Shown in pieces: positions 48,952-62,663 of a stretch of 64,000 nt of DNA. How positions within the stretch are numbered: the stretch's first letter is position 1; every line of letters starts with the position of its first letter. The stretch lies in assembly GCA_013397795.1 (NCBI GenBank), contig VZTJ01004198.1, positions 885,996 through 949,995 on the forward strand. The letters run 5' to 3'. The notes beneath the pieces were generated by a model that was not told the origin of the DNA, made no database searches, and saw only the letters and a program-made list of their open reading frames with translations. A program made the position numbers and the translations under genes. The DNA is from Orthonyx spaldingii. Taxonomy: Eukaryota; Chordata; Aves; Passeriformes; Orthonychidae.

Positions 48952-51900
48952 AGGGATGCTGGAACTAACTGCAAAAATTAACAGTCACACATCCCCAGGA
49001 CCAGAGTGTATTCACTCATGGGATGCAAAGGAAGCCAAGGATGAAATAGCTGAATTACTAATCATGGTGTATGCCCTTTCACTTAAATTGCATCTGTATC
49101 TGAGGACTCAGGGGTGGCATTAAGAAGTCTGTTTTTTAAAAATGAAGATAAAATTAGTAGAAACCATAATAAAGAGTGGAATTAATGGATATGTTATACA
49201 TTGGTTTTAATTGACAAGAGTAAACCTTGGTTCTTTTTCTGAAGAAGTCAGCATGGGGATTTTCTTGTAAAGAGAAGCTCCTTATTGCAAAGCTTTTACA
49301 GCTCTTTCCAGAATTCAATAGCAATATGCATAAGGATGATGTGTTTGATAAATCCTTAGATTTTCAGAATGCTTTTGATGCAGTCTCTAATTCTTACTGC
49401 AATTTTGCTCATGTGATGTAGCAGACACAGCAGGGAGCAAAGCAAACCATTGCCATGGCTATGCTAATGTTCTTCTGATGTCACCAAGAGGACTCCTGCC
49501 CAAGTCTATCCTTGCAAGTACTTGGTTGCTTCTATAGTTGGTTTCCAACAAAACAGAATATTTCTGAGTTGCAACAAATGCAAAGCAATCCCTTCTGGTC
49601 CTGGGGTATTTATTGCTACCATCTGAGAGTTTTAGATTTCCACTCTGTTCCTCTGAATAGTTTCTCAGTCTATGTATGAGCTGAGGGCTCACTGCTCTGA
49701 GAAGAAGGTGTCTCCTTCTTGTGCCACAGAAACTCCACTTCCAGTAGGAAACCTATCCCCTGACATGCAGGAATCTCCTGCTTTCTAAAGGGGCCAACCT
49801 CACCCAGTTAGTTCTTTCATGGAACATGATTTAAAACAAGAATAAGCAGCCAAAGAGAACTTTTCCATCACAGCTATGAGCAAATGTGAACATTTCTGCT
49901 GGCAAGCAACACAATCAGTAGGAAAGCTTTGGAAACACCTGCTGCAAAGTCACAAGTGGAAGCATCCTTAGTGGGCTCAGAGTCATGCAGGCTGTTGAGA
50001 TATCAACTCAACTTCATCCTGGCATGTTGTGTTTGAGAAAACAGGCAAAGAAACAATGTGAATTGTTCAGGGAGACCAGAGAGGGACATTATGCCACACT
50101 GATCAATGACAGATGATTGTCCTGTAGTAACCATGACCAAATAAAAAGCTGTTATTCTTTCTAACTTACATTCAAGGCCTGGCAGCTTGAGAATTTGACA
50201 GTTACAGCAGGGTGCCCTCTGTGGAGCAGATATTGTGGTGGCAAGGGATCAATACCTCTGTGTCCTCGACAGAAATCTACCAGATTTTATGTCCCATTTA
50301 TTCCTTTCTGACAAATGAAAAGTAGTCGATTTCAGATGACAGAAGCTGGATTGATGTGTATTACAGTCATTTCTCAGCACTGTAATTTTTGTCATCTTTA
50401 CTTCAGGCGTTCACAGCTGTTCTCTTGCCATCCACTGAGTATCACTGGAACACTAAGATACAATAATTTTCATCATTCACCCCTGCAATTCACACCAGTT
50501 TTTACTCTTGCTTCTATGGGGTGGACAATACAAGTGCCTTTCATTGTTTTTCAAATTTTCTTTTACAGTTTTAGTTTTGTCTATAAATTGTTGATTATAT
50601 TATTTAGATATTTCCAGGTGGTTTAATCTGAAAAATGGTTGAAGAGACAATCCATTACTGAGTTTAAAATAAAAATAGCTGTATCAGCCTGGAGATTGAT
50701 GGTATCTGTTAGTATAAGCAGCAGAGTAGGCATTACCATGTGGTAACTGATACCCTCCTCATCGTGCAGCAGTGTGTGCCTCAGAGATTTTATGAGGCAT
50801 ATAACTGTGTAGTACAGAATATGGGGAAAGAGATCACCAACCAGAGATGTAGCTGTACAGACCTCCCCACACGCCAGAGGACCATGTTTCTCCTGTTTCT
50901 TCTGCTGGTTGCTGTGTGAAGGTCAGAGACATGGCTTAAGATACACAAGAGATTAAAATGGCTAAAAAAAATAGGTGATGTAAGTTGGTGAAGTAAAAGA
51001 AAACTAATTTGGCATCATTGTGCTGGAAACATATTCACCAGAGCTAAAAATCAAGCTGTGTATGTTTATAAATGTGTGCTATGACATTTAGGATTGGCTT
51101 TTAGTGTTGTTGGTTTTTTGTAATATACCATGTATAGAAAAACCCCCACTACTTTCTGGTCATTTTTTTAAAGACACAAAGACACCATAGGTTTTAAGAT
51201 TTTGTAAATTATCTCCTTCAAAATTTATGGTTATTAATTAGCTGACTTATACAGCACAAGAATTGGGCTCATGTTCTTTGTAATTCGGTGATGAATAGCT
51301 CCACAGGAAAACATCAAGTATAAACAAGACAACCTTAACCTTCAACACAGAAAAATAAATAATTTTAAAAACCTACAGGAAAAACTGAAGGAAATGGAGT
51401 TTGGTGAATGCAAAGGTGTGATTTATTAAAATCCATGAGAAAGTTCAGGAAAAATAAACACTTATGTTATTGCAGCATAGGAACACATCAAAGACATTAT
51501 TATTATCCTTCTATCCTAATGAAAGATGCCATAAGAAATCAGAGTGAAATGTGTTCCAGTAAGCGTAATTAAAAGGATACACGTGTAAGATTTATAAATA
51601 GAAATACGCAAAGGATATATTTGCTCACTCTAGTGGGAAGTGATATTTTAGGAGAAAAGTTCATATGTATCTTACAAAAGGTTTGCAGAAACACTGAACA
51701 GCCTCCCAGCCTTACTTTCCCAGAACATGAGGGAGGCAGCTCACGCTGATGCAGCTCCCAACTGCGTTTTACCTGCACGCTGTGGCTAGTGTCTGTAATG
51801 TTGGGGTTTGCCTTCTCTGTTGATAAGGACAACTCATGCCATTCATCTGAGTTTTTCAACTCATTTACCAGCTCTACTTCTATTTCAAATAAGGCAAGGA

Positions 51901-54507
51901 CAGAGATGTGTCTGGGATTTCTAGTGGAAGGCAAGGAATTTTGTAAATGAGTTTTTGTATGAGTCCAATCTACATGCAGTTGCTGCTCCATGAAAAAGAC
52001 ATTTCTTCACCTGTTGTTATGATAGGTTTCCTTGAAAGAACTCAGAATTAGTAATTATGACCTAAACTTACAACCTGGATTGATCTTCTTCAAGGGTTAG
52101 GTAGAGTTCTTGAAGAACAAATGATACAAAATTCAATCTTACTCCAAGAATTATAACAACTTTTAGTAAAAGATATGTCTTGGTGTTCATGTCAGTGGGC
52201 TTATGATTTCATATACTGGGCAAATTACTGTAGTAATTACCAAGAAGATATTCTGGTGCAAATAAAATTTTCAATTCAAATAGAAAATTGAATTTTAAGA
52301 AGAGAGTTGAACCTAGTTTATTACTGGAAGAATTCATGTGCCAAAACCTAGGTATTTTCATTGCCTGCCTTTAAAAAGAAAAGGAAACCCTTCGTATTTC
52401 TATGCACACAATGTGGTCACGTAAAGGCAAAAGGCAAATAAAGAGAATTTTGCTTAATTTATTGCCTTGTGTGCTTGGCTATCTGCTGTGAGATATCATT
52501 TGCTTTTAGTAGGAAGCCACAGGTATCGAACTGATTGGTACAGTTTCTTTATGAGAACATGCTGCAAGTTGGGAACACTTTCTATTTCACAGCGGGTCTG
52601 TCTTTTAATTTGAGCAGCTGATGCACTGTGGCTGGAGGAAGGAATAGTGAACTTTTGATTTCAGTGAGCTTTCCCGAGGTACACCCAGATGAGCACAGAG
52701 ATAAAACAGACAAAGAGAGGGAAAAGCTGTAATTGCAGTGCTCTGCAGGCTGCAAGCTCTGCCGTAGTTCTGCTGAAGGAGGATGCAAGGAAAGGACAAT
52801 GCCACAGTAGATGTCTGCTCTTCCTACTAGTGAGAAGAATATAGGACCAGCTCGGGTACTCCATCTCTGCTGTGAAAACCTGGGTAGGCAGCATTTTTTC
52901 ACCTCAGGACCTGTGTGGTAGCCCTACCCTTTTCAGCCCTGACCCAGCATATTGACTCAGCATCATCTCCCACTGACTCCGCATCGTCACCCAGGGGCGG
53001 ATCTTCGAAGAGAGCAACTGGACCTCTGCTGTGAGGACTGTGCAGTCAGACAGGAGAAAGGAGAAAGGAAGATCAGTGCTGCTTTGGGGGATACCTCCCT
53101 GAAGATGCTGGGTGGGTAGGGGTGGATTTTCTTTATGTGACAAAGTGTTTTTTTAAGAGGAAGAGGGCTCTCCCCTCATGACAGCAGCTCCTGGAAGGGC
53201 ACTGACACTGCAGTTTTGCACCGCATGCATTTCTGAATGCTAAACGCACTGCATGCTTTTCTCATTTAGTGTCCTCAGTTGTTTTGTTCCTTTCTTTCTC
53301 AGGAGGGACTAAAGACTGCCTGAGAAACCTCTTACCAAAATGACTGTGGAAGTTTGTCTGGGTTGGAAATGGGACCAACCAGCAAACCTCACATCCAGGA
53401 GGGTGGTGGAAGAAGGGTGAGATTCAAAGAGTAGTGCTGGGTTTTTTTGCTTCCTATGATTCTCTTGCACCTATGGAGAATTTCAAAAGACTGATTTAGG
53501 GCAACTGGAGGCTTACTGCCAAGTACTTGATCTGGTAATGCATCCCTATATTCTGTGCTGACTTGTGGGGGACTGCAACAAGATTATCCTCAGTGAAATA
53601 AATGCCCCTATTGGGGATGTAAAAAAAACTAGATTGTCTTCTGCAGAGCAACTCCAGAAATGAAGAATAGAAACATAAACACCTTATGGTTTACACTTCT
53701 GCTTAAGAAAAAAAAAAAATGGTAGGGAAAAGGAGGGACCTTCTGCAACATTGACAGCTTGGATGATGCAGAAAGTCAATTCTTGCTTCTGTCTTTTAAT
53801 AAATACACAATGCTGTTGAGGATATTGACTCTCTTTCCTGAGGAAATCCAGCATGCTCTTAACAATTCCTGTACTTTGCTAGGCAGACATCAAAATTACA
53901 TGGCTAAAAATGTAATATCCTTCTTTCTATACATGTAGATGTACAAAGAAGTAACCCTTTGAGATCAGATAATTTAAAGATGGCTGAAATTTTCAAATGA
54001 AGTATTTTTGGTGGAAAAGATGGGTTTATACCAAGCAGAAATATCTGTTCTCAGACATTTCTTGTTTTCATTATAAAGCTGAAAAGGGATCACAACTAGA
54101 GAAAATTCTTGCCAAGTTTTGAAATTTTTTTGTTTTGCTTTCATGTTTGTAAATGTGTACAGAAGATCTAAATGCTCTGCAATAACTCTTCTGTCTTTAG
54201 CTAACACTACAGCACTTTTACTGAAGACATTTTTATAAAGTGATAAGACAATTTCAGTAATTCTATAGAAATAAATGATTTTGATTCAATATTCCAACAA
54301 ATAATTTGTGTCATCCAAGTACGAGAGGATATCATTATCTCACATCTGCAACAAATAACAGTTTAGGAGAAGAGAAAATTATAACCCCTTACTATAAATG
54401 TTCATTTTTAGCCTTCATATGCACATGATCCATGTGGAATTCCCTGGTATTTTAAAATGCAGCATGCTTGGCCTACTGCTGGGATAATACCTTTAGTTAC
54501 ATTTCCT

Positions 54508-54554
54508 ATTATGGTTTATTCAAGGGCTTATTCAACCATTGAATAAACCATAAT
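54508..54554. repeat. Perfect 16-bp inverted repeat
   Basis: Arms 54508-54523 and 54539-54554 are exact reverse complements around a 15-bp loop. The loop repeats the ttattcaa of the arm. Confidence 0.9.
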
Positions 54555-56820
54555 ACATTATTATACAAGTTGTAGATTAAAAAACCCAAACCCTTAAGGT
54601 AATATAAAATAAAATGGTTTGTTCCACCATAAATTTATGCCTCTCACTGCACACAGTGACCCATGCAGTGCTAGAGATGCACTGAGCTGGGTTTGACAAG
54701 CCAGCTACCACAACAGGAAGAGTTGCTCTGTGCCAAGGCACTGCACCCCCAATGCTGCTTGGGCTGCCATGAAAACTGCTAAGGATTTTTGCTGTCAGTT
54801 GGCTGGAGGATGTCAACGCACCAGAGCAGCCAAGCCAGAGGGAAGGCTGCTACAAGACCTACATTTTAGTCTAATCCATTGCTTTGAGACTGGCCAGGAG
54901 CAGGACACTAAAAATGCCATATTTCAGGCTTAAAGCTGCCTTAAAGAGGTGTCAAAAAGCTATCAAAGGCAAATATTTCTCTTAGATCCTCCTGGGTGTA
55001 GAAACATCACTTTTCACGTACTTACTAAAGTAGTGGGGGCACCATCAAAGAAACAAAAGATTCCATCACTATTCTTTTTATAAAAAAAATCCCTCAATTA
55101 TTTCACTTTGAGCTATCCAAATAGGAATAAAAGTAAATATAAAATAGGAATTATGAACAAGGTTTATTGTATTTTTCATTATATAATTTAGCAAATGTTT
55201 TTCAGTGCATTTTAATTTGTCTTGTAGAAGATTTTTGAACAGACAAATTAAAATAACACTACATCAGGACACACAAGTCACATAGCTTCATACTGTATCT
55301 TTTTGATGTTCTTAAAATAGAAAGCTTTGTAAATACCTTTGATAATTAACAAATGAAATATTAATTGCACATATCCTTAGTGGGAGATACTGAGGATGGC
55401 AAATTGAATTACTCTGTCATGTTTCACAATTTTTTTACCTTTGCAGAAAACCAGATGTGTTCAAATTGGGTCCACACAGAGTTAGCAGACTTTCTATTAT
55501 ATCTCTTTGTCTAAAGTTTTGTGTTTAATGCAGGCATAGGATTTTGCATGTATGCAACTTATTTCAGGATTTCCTGCTGCCCTCTCCTATGACCTGGAGC
55601 TACTTTGAGCTATACAAGGACTAAGGGAGGAAAAGAGTCCTAGTGGGGACAACTAATGGCAGGAAGGGAGGGAATAGAAGTACCTGATGGACCCATTTCA
55701 TTCCTCCTTTAGCCTATGACCTAACATACAGTTAAGCAAAGAAAGAACATCCGTAATCCTTCAGCTGGGTTATGAGTTGAGAGAAATCTGTGCCATAGTT
55801 TATACAAGGCCTGGCTGACCTTGAACATTCACACAAAGCTTCCCCAGAGTCAACTCCCACAACTTGGATAGATAAAGACCATCTGTAAGACAGATGTGAC
55901 AAAAATATTTTAGCTGTAGTTCAGGATGCTTTTACAATTTCTATGGAAAACCACTGCTATAAGTATCTCCTTGCTTCTCACTCCTGTTAACCTGGGTTGG
56001 AGACAGGATTTGAGAGTCCAGTATGACCTGGGAGTCACCAAGCCTAGGCTGTGGTGGGCCAGAGGAATAGTGGGGAACAGTGGGAACAGTGTAGAAGAAT
56101 ACAAGGGGAGTGTTGGGACTTTACTGGGTTTGATACTCACTTGCTAAACTGTATCTTTATCAGTAATATATCTAGAGGAGACCTCATATTTTCATCACTT
56201 CAAATGTCTTATTTGGTCTCAAATTCCTGACAAAATTCCTAAATCTTCAGCAGTCACTGTCTTGGACACCACTTGTGGGCTGGATTTCTCAGCAGGTATA
56301 CTGAAGTTCTGGCAGATATCAGAGCCTGTCCTTCCTAGCAAATTCCTTTTCAGCACTTAGTCTATATTACATGCTGGCAAATCATAATACTTTCTGGTGT
56401 GCTACTACACTCTGTGCTACTGTGAACACTTTGCACCAGTTCTGTTTCATGCCTTTGGGCTGAATAATAATTAGGTAGATTCAATCTTCTTTTCCATTTC
56501 CTTTACCCCTTCTCCATTACCAATCTCCTTTGCTTTCATATTCCCTCCTTTGCCAAACCTCTTCAGGTCTTCTCAGTTCCTACAGCAGTTCCTCCATTTT
56601 TCAATTATCACCTGCACCAAAGGCCAGAAAGAAGCACATCAATGTGCCTGAAGTTATGTGCAGGAAACATGCTCCTTTCAAATAAGAGGCTCTCTGGAGG
56701 AGAATCACAGAGGTAACAGGAGTTTTGGTTTTAGTAGGGTTTTTTTGTGTTTATTTTATTTTTTTTTAATTCATTTTCTTTTCCTAAGCATATTTCTTAC
56801 TTTATGTTTAGAGAAGGACA

Positions 56821-56878
56821 GATCCATTTGCATGCTGGTGTAAGTGATAGATTCATTTGCATGCTGGTGTAAGTGATA
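56821..56878 (+). repeat. 29-bp tandem duplication carrying an octamer motif
   Basis: Two 29-bp copies (56821-56849 and 56850-56878) differing at one base. Each contains ATTTGCAT, the perfect POU-factor octamer, so the duplication doubles that site. Confidence 0.9.
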
Positions 56879-57302
56879 ATAAATTAACTGCCTAAATCCC
56901 TGGTTCCCATTCTACTGAGAAAGTAAGAGACGTGTTCATTAACATTTTATGCAGCCTCTGGATAGAAACAATATATCCAGAGTCAATGAACAGCTCCTAG
57001 ATTTCAATATTGAACTCTTTAGCTGCTTAAAATAAACCACGTTCCTCAAGGCTTATGAGCCAAAAAACCCCAAACTTGCTATGACCAGGGATTCCCTTGG
57101 GTTCAGATCACCATAATAGAGCCATTCTCATGGCTGTAAGTAATTCCCTTTATGGCCTTGCAAAAATCCTGAGTTGTGGCCACGATGGAGTAAAATGTGG
57201 CCGCTACTATACTTAGGGTACAAGAATCTACAGCCTGGATATTGACAAAACCTGGAGCTATTTAGGACTTTTTCTCCTGTTGTTTTTTGTTTGGTTGGTT
57301 GT

Positions 57303-57330
57303 TGTTTTGTTTTGTTTTGTTTTGTTTTTT
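57303..57330 (+). repeat. (GTTTT)n microsatellite
   Basis: Five GTTTT units in a T-rich surrounding. Confidence 0.9.
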
Positions 57331-60300
57331 AGTTTTAGTTTGGTTAACTTTTTTTATTTGGTTGGTTATTTTTTTTTACAACTCATATTTCTAAACAACA
57401 TTCTGTTTAATAGTAGCAGTTCCTGGTCCATGTGTGATTATGTCCTCAGCAATTTCCAGGAGGCATGATTTTCTTATTATTGTCCTATGAAGAAGAGTTG
57501 CCAATGTTGCAACCACTCCTGATAACTACAATCTCTTTAACACAGGCAACTCCAGCTCCTACCTTACTTCTCTCTAACTGACTCAACGTTCCTCTGAGTT
57601 TCTCACATTTGTTGGTGAGAGAGGGTTTCTAGAAACACTCTAAAAATATCCATTTTTAGATATTTTCCTGCATTCTCCAGCCTTGGCTACTGAAGCCATT
57701 TAGCATTGTATTTTTGTGATTTTCAATCACATGGTTCTTGCTTGATTATTTTTTCTGACTCTTGGTACAAAATGTGAGCATCTGGTCTTCTTTTGAGAAG
57801 CTTTTTGAAGTTGTATTTCAGTTACATTTCTACTTTCATGTCCATCTACTCCCTTTCCTTCTGCCAACCATTCTCTCCTCTGCCTGCCCATTTGTCTTTG
57901 CTTTTCTTTTGATGTTTTACATATGCCTGAGGATTCTCTCTCTTGTGTTCCAGATGGGATTTTCATCTTCACACAGATCCCATGCTGAAACATGGCTCCA
58001 TATTGTCCTTTACAAAATCTTTCTGCAAATAAATTATTTAGACACATAAGCACACTTATGCACACCTTGTAAAATAACTGCGGATTCCAAAAGTAGCTTT
58101 TGCAAAACCATAAGGCCCTGCTGGCAGAAAAGTGTCCTGTGAAGTGAGTAACATTTTTGTGTGGCAAATACTTTTTTCTTCCATGCAACAAATACATAAT
58201 TTTTTCTGTGAAATGTGAAAGGTTCTCTCTGTGAGTATGAGCAGGTGCAACAGTTTCTCCCCCAGAGATATAAATAGAAACATAAAAAATTGTCTTTTTA
58301 TCTATTCAAGAGCAAATCTGATTTAGGCAATTCACAGAATACAAAAGCAGTTAAAATAATCTACTAAGCTACTGACTGATCTGAACATTTCTTGACATAA
58401 CTGATTAGACCACACTCAAAACTTTTGTCTGCACACTTGGACACATCTCTACTATCTTTATTTTAGATTTTTTAGTGCTATGCCTCAAAAGGGTAAAAGT
58501 TCTGTGTCTGTGGAAGAACAGTATGCATGTACATTTGTTTGCTAGCAGTCTGCCCTAAGCAGTCCACAAAATTTCTCATAGTTTACAGAGGAAAAAAACG
58601 AAGTAAGTCTGCAATTCACAGTAAAATACCTTAGAAGCTCGTATCTAAATGTTCATAAAACAAACATTACAATTGTTTTCTAGGGAGAAAACAAGAGAAG
58701 CCAGCAGTTCTGATTCTAGTGTGTACTTCGGAATTGCAGTATCTCCTTTGCCTGAACTCCATTCTATGAAAATGTTTGCACTATGCAAATGCATCTAAAT
58801 CACCAATTCTACATATAATTGATTATAAAATCACAATGATCAATTAAATCTATAGTCTCATTCTGACAAACTAATGCTGATAAAACTACAGGCAGGATTG
58901 TGGGAGGGCTCCTAGTCCATTACCCTGCAGCAAGGGAGAAACAGGGAAACCTAATCTGCTTCTCATAGACGGTTTTTCAATCTTAAAAAGCTATAACCGT
59001 GGGGAACCCATGTTCTCTCAAGGTAAGCTGTTTCGTGGTTAATTGTCACCACCATTAGGCAGTTTTCCCTAATGTCTATCCCAAATCTCCTCTGATAAAA
59101 TTTAGCCTCATTACTGTTCACTGTAGATGCCAGTAAAAATTGATTCTCTTTGTCTTTGCACCAATGTATTCCATGTAAAAGTTTTTCCATTCTAAGGTCA
59201 TATTTTCTAAGCCTTTCTATCTTTTTGTTACAGGCAGTGATTTGCCTGAGCATTTATACCCTAAAAACAAGTTTGGATAAGACCTTCTGCAAATTTGGAG
59301 AGCAAGAGATAAAATCTTTCATGCGAGGTTTAATCCAAGTTGGCTGCATAGTAAATGTTAGAAGCGCCTTGTGATTCTTCACATAAATCTTGCCTAGAAC
59401 AGGAATAAAACCTCATAAATATCATGCTTGTAAACAGATTTCTTCCTGGATGAACAGAAAGTAGATCTGCAATTATAAAAAGTAATACATCATAAGTAGT
59501 CTGACTTCAGCCTCTGTCAGTCTCCTAGTCATTAAAATTGTAATAGGCTGATAATTAAAGCTTTTCTAAAACCATTTACTGAACAATTAGTACTTGGGTG
59601 TGGCTGAAAGTGCTCATGAGGGAACATTGAGCCCTCCTCCAGCCAAGAAAGGAGATGTAGGAGGCAGTGAGTGGTTGTAGCTGCAGATTTCACCCTTTGG
59701 CAGGAACCCATGTTCAAGGAGGGAAACTGAGCCTGCTGTGCTGCTGATGCCACGCTTTGCCACTGCCCACCTCCATCCACGGAGTCCCCGTCCCTGGTGA
59801 ATAGTACTGGCAACAGACAGACTTGCTAAACTGCAGTGGAGCAAGATTCTCCTCCGCCAGACAACAGCAAAAGAAATACAGTGGATTATTGTCATGGCAA
59901 GGCAGGGCCCTGCTGGAGACAGGTTCAGACCACAGCAAGAAGTGATGATGTACATGGAAGCTCACAAATCCTAAATAGTGTACATCATGGGATTGATTAC
60001 CTGGCAGTGAGAGCTGACAAAAGGAGCAGTGTCTGAGAATGAAGGCATTGCCATCCCAGCAGAACTTTTCCAGCCAACCACAAAACCTTCTCACACAGAT
60101 ATAGTGACATTTTCCACCTGTCTTAAATAGAAAAGATAGGTCCCACTGTTTCTCTTGCTTTTACATCATTCACACTAAATGAGAAGTTTGATCACCTGAA
60201 AAGGATTCATCTCAGTTTTCCACAGTGCTCAGAAAAGACACATTTTTTTTCCCTCACAATTTGCCAATCAGTAATGCTACAGAACAATGCAGAATTTATT

Positions 60301-62392
60301 GCGGGTAAGAGCTGTGGAACCAAAGAACCAAAGACATTTCAGTGAAACCTCCAAGCAGAGATGCACTGAGAGCAAAACGTGACAATGCAAGACGACCTGG
60401 CAGTATGGATGATGAGACCTGGGCTAATTTGTGCCCAAACCTTGCACTAACCTTTAGACTGCACTTTGTGAGCAGAGCCATAGCCCAATCTCAGTGAGCT
60501 AATAGCAGACCTAGAGAAATGCCAAATGGCTACCAGTCCAGGCTGAAAACTTGTGAACAATTAAGTAAAGGTTTAGCTGATGCCTGAGCCTTTTCTGGAG
60601 AGAATGCGTGACTTTCACACAAAGCAGTGGAGCAGGGAACTGCTCTATGTTCAGCAGGAAAGGCAGAGTCAAAGGCAAGGAGAATGAGACAGGCACATTT
60701 GTCAGTAAGTCAGTGCTCTTTAAGGAAACAATTCTGCTCTGTAACGCCCACAGTAATTACCAAGATGAAAAGGTTAGACAGTTAGTGTGCTGAGATATAT
60801 CTATGAATACTTTCTTTGTCTTTGTGAAAGGAGCTGGTTTGTGTCCTCTGTTTATTCACAGACTACCCCAGTGAATCCTTCCTCAGGCTTGGGCTGCTGT
60901 CCCTAGGAGAGCACAAGAAGTGTTGAGAATTCTGAACACACAGAAACAACTCAGTTTGCTACATCAACTAGTTACAAACTTGCAATTAAACTATAAATAG
61001 GAAGTATATTTGTCAATGCAGTAGCCACCTGGTCAAGCTATTTTCAAAACCAGCCACTTAGACTGAGGTCAACTTTAACAATGTTCATGGGAATTTATAA
61101 GCAAATCCAAAAAGCAAACTGCCCCTTTTGGGGAAAACAGGACACCTCACTGTTGTGGCAGGATAAGAAATCAACATTTTTCAAGACTAGAAAAATGTCT
61201 TATAGACAGAGATCTTTCTTTATGGTGTTTCTTTACTTCAACAGTGCTTTGGTTACAGATAGAAGAACAAAAGTGATTCATCAACAGTTCCTAAAGGACC
61301 AGATAGAACTTCAAACCCTGGTTGATTATGGGTAGAGGTCTGCTGTGCTTAGAATTCAGTTGGTCAGGATGCCTTTAGGCAACGAGCTTTGAGTTGATGG
61401 ATACTTTTTCTCCATTCACTTCATCAAGATGCTTGATTGAATCTTCAGTTAGAAGCCCTTCTGTATTTCATTTATGGAATGTGAAGAAAGACTCAGAAAA
61501 TGCTTGTGGCAATTAGGAACAGTTTGACTTTCACAAATCAGATAGACTGGGTTTTATAGCGTATACAAGGGTGTCCACTTGGAGTATTTCTGTCAGACAA
61601 GAACAATTTTTAAGCTAATGTGTTTTAAGATATTATGTGAACGCTGTGCACTGTTGAACGCTGTTAATTTGACTTGTATCCTGGCACTAATATTTGGTTG
61701 AAGTAAACAATTCAGTAATGATACAGTGTTCACTGTGTATTCTCTGAACAGCTATTTCTATTCACCACACAGTTCTAAAGTAACAGTGTATATTAAAATA
61801 CTCTGCCATCCATAAGGGACATAAATGAAATCTGCCTGACTCAAATGCCCAAATTAAAAGTGTCTTAGGGGATTTGAAGATATGGAAGCCAAGATTGCCT
61901 GTTAGGACGTAAATGGCTTAGTGGAAGGAGGGAAGAAAATAGTGAGTCAAGCCAGAACAGGCTAAACACAACCTGAGGTTCTGCCACTTGTGAAGTTCAC
62001 TGAGAAGAAGGAGAAACACAAGGTACCTCCTTTCTTGCATGCTTTGTCACAGAGGTAGTTCAGGTAGACCACATATGAAAGCAAAGCCCTGAACATGTAA
62101 TGAAACTGGATCAGTTTTCAAAAGAGCAGTGAAGTAAGCTTTTTTGTCCTGGCCAAATATCTGGGTAATTAAATTCTGAAAGCCCTGTAGTTTCAGCTGC
62201 ATTTGAAGTACATGATGCTTTCAGGAGACATCTTGATTAGAAGTCACAGGTTTTTAAAAAATGACTGATAAAAGAGTCCCTCAGATGCAAATCAAACCCT
62301 AAAACTAGATTATCAAGGTAAAACTAAATATAACGAGGTTGTCAGGGTGACTTTTTCTGAGCTAATAATGATAGTCAGGTTAACTCGCGCAG

Positions 62393-62446
62393 CATGACTT
62401 CAATGTTTGACTTGACTTCAATATTTGACATGACTTCAGTATTTTT
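62393..62446 (+). repeat. 18-bp repeat in three copies
   Basis: Three 18-bp units (catgacttcaatgtttga and two variants) at 62393, 62411 and 62429. They make the repeated MTS/LTS/MTS start of the open frame that follows. Confidence 0.85.
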
Positions 62447-62485
62447 TGAAAAATTCTCTTTTCTCTCCTTAGCTCTTGTTTCTAG

Positions 62486-62645
62486 AAAGGTGAAAATAGA
62501 GGAAATACCTGGACACTTCAAAAATCAAGGCAGTTCACCTGCAGAATATACTTCTATGTTCCTGTATAAAAATTCTTACTGTTATCTAGGAATATCTCTC
62601 CTACTAAATGTTCTGACTCTACTGGCATTAGCTTTCATCATCAAG
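62486..62645 (+). other. Candidate exon with a transmembrane-like stretch (unproven)
   Basis: I do not recognise this. A 160-nt open segment is bounded by a pyrimidine-rich acceptor-like site (ttgtttctag at 62476-62485) and a donor-like AAG|GTTTGT at 62646. Read in the frame with codon 62487 it gives a charged stretch (KVKIEEIPGHF) followed by a hydrophobic run (YLGISLLLNVLTLLALAFIIK), like a connecting peptide and membrane segment. The open frame itself extends from an ATG at 62394 to a stop at 62661-62663. No partner exon was found on either side, so chance is quite possible. Confidence 0.15.
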
Positions 62646-62663
62646 GTTTGTTTATTATCTTAA

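Larger units (their letters stand above)
46430..62392. other. Gene-free DNA far upstream of DLK1
   Basis: About 16 kb with only small repeats listed separately. The longest frames (140 codons at 51569-51991 minus, 156 codons at 57727-58197 minus) show no known domain. GC-richer patches occur at about 54620-54860 and 59590-60110. Confidence 0.45.

Noticed and set aside
51569..51991. 140-codon minus-strand open frame
   Set aside because: No domain or homologue recognised and no supporting promoter or splice signals.
57727..58197. 156-codon minus-strand open frame
   Set aside because: No known family, no splice context, mixed composition. Its length is within what chance allows in this window.
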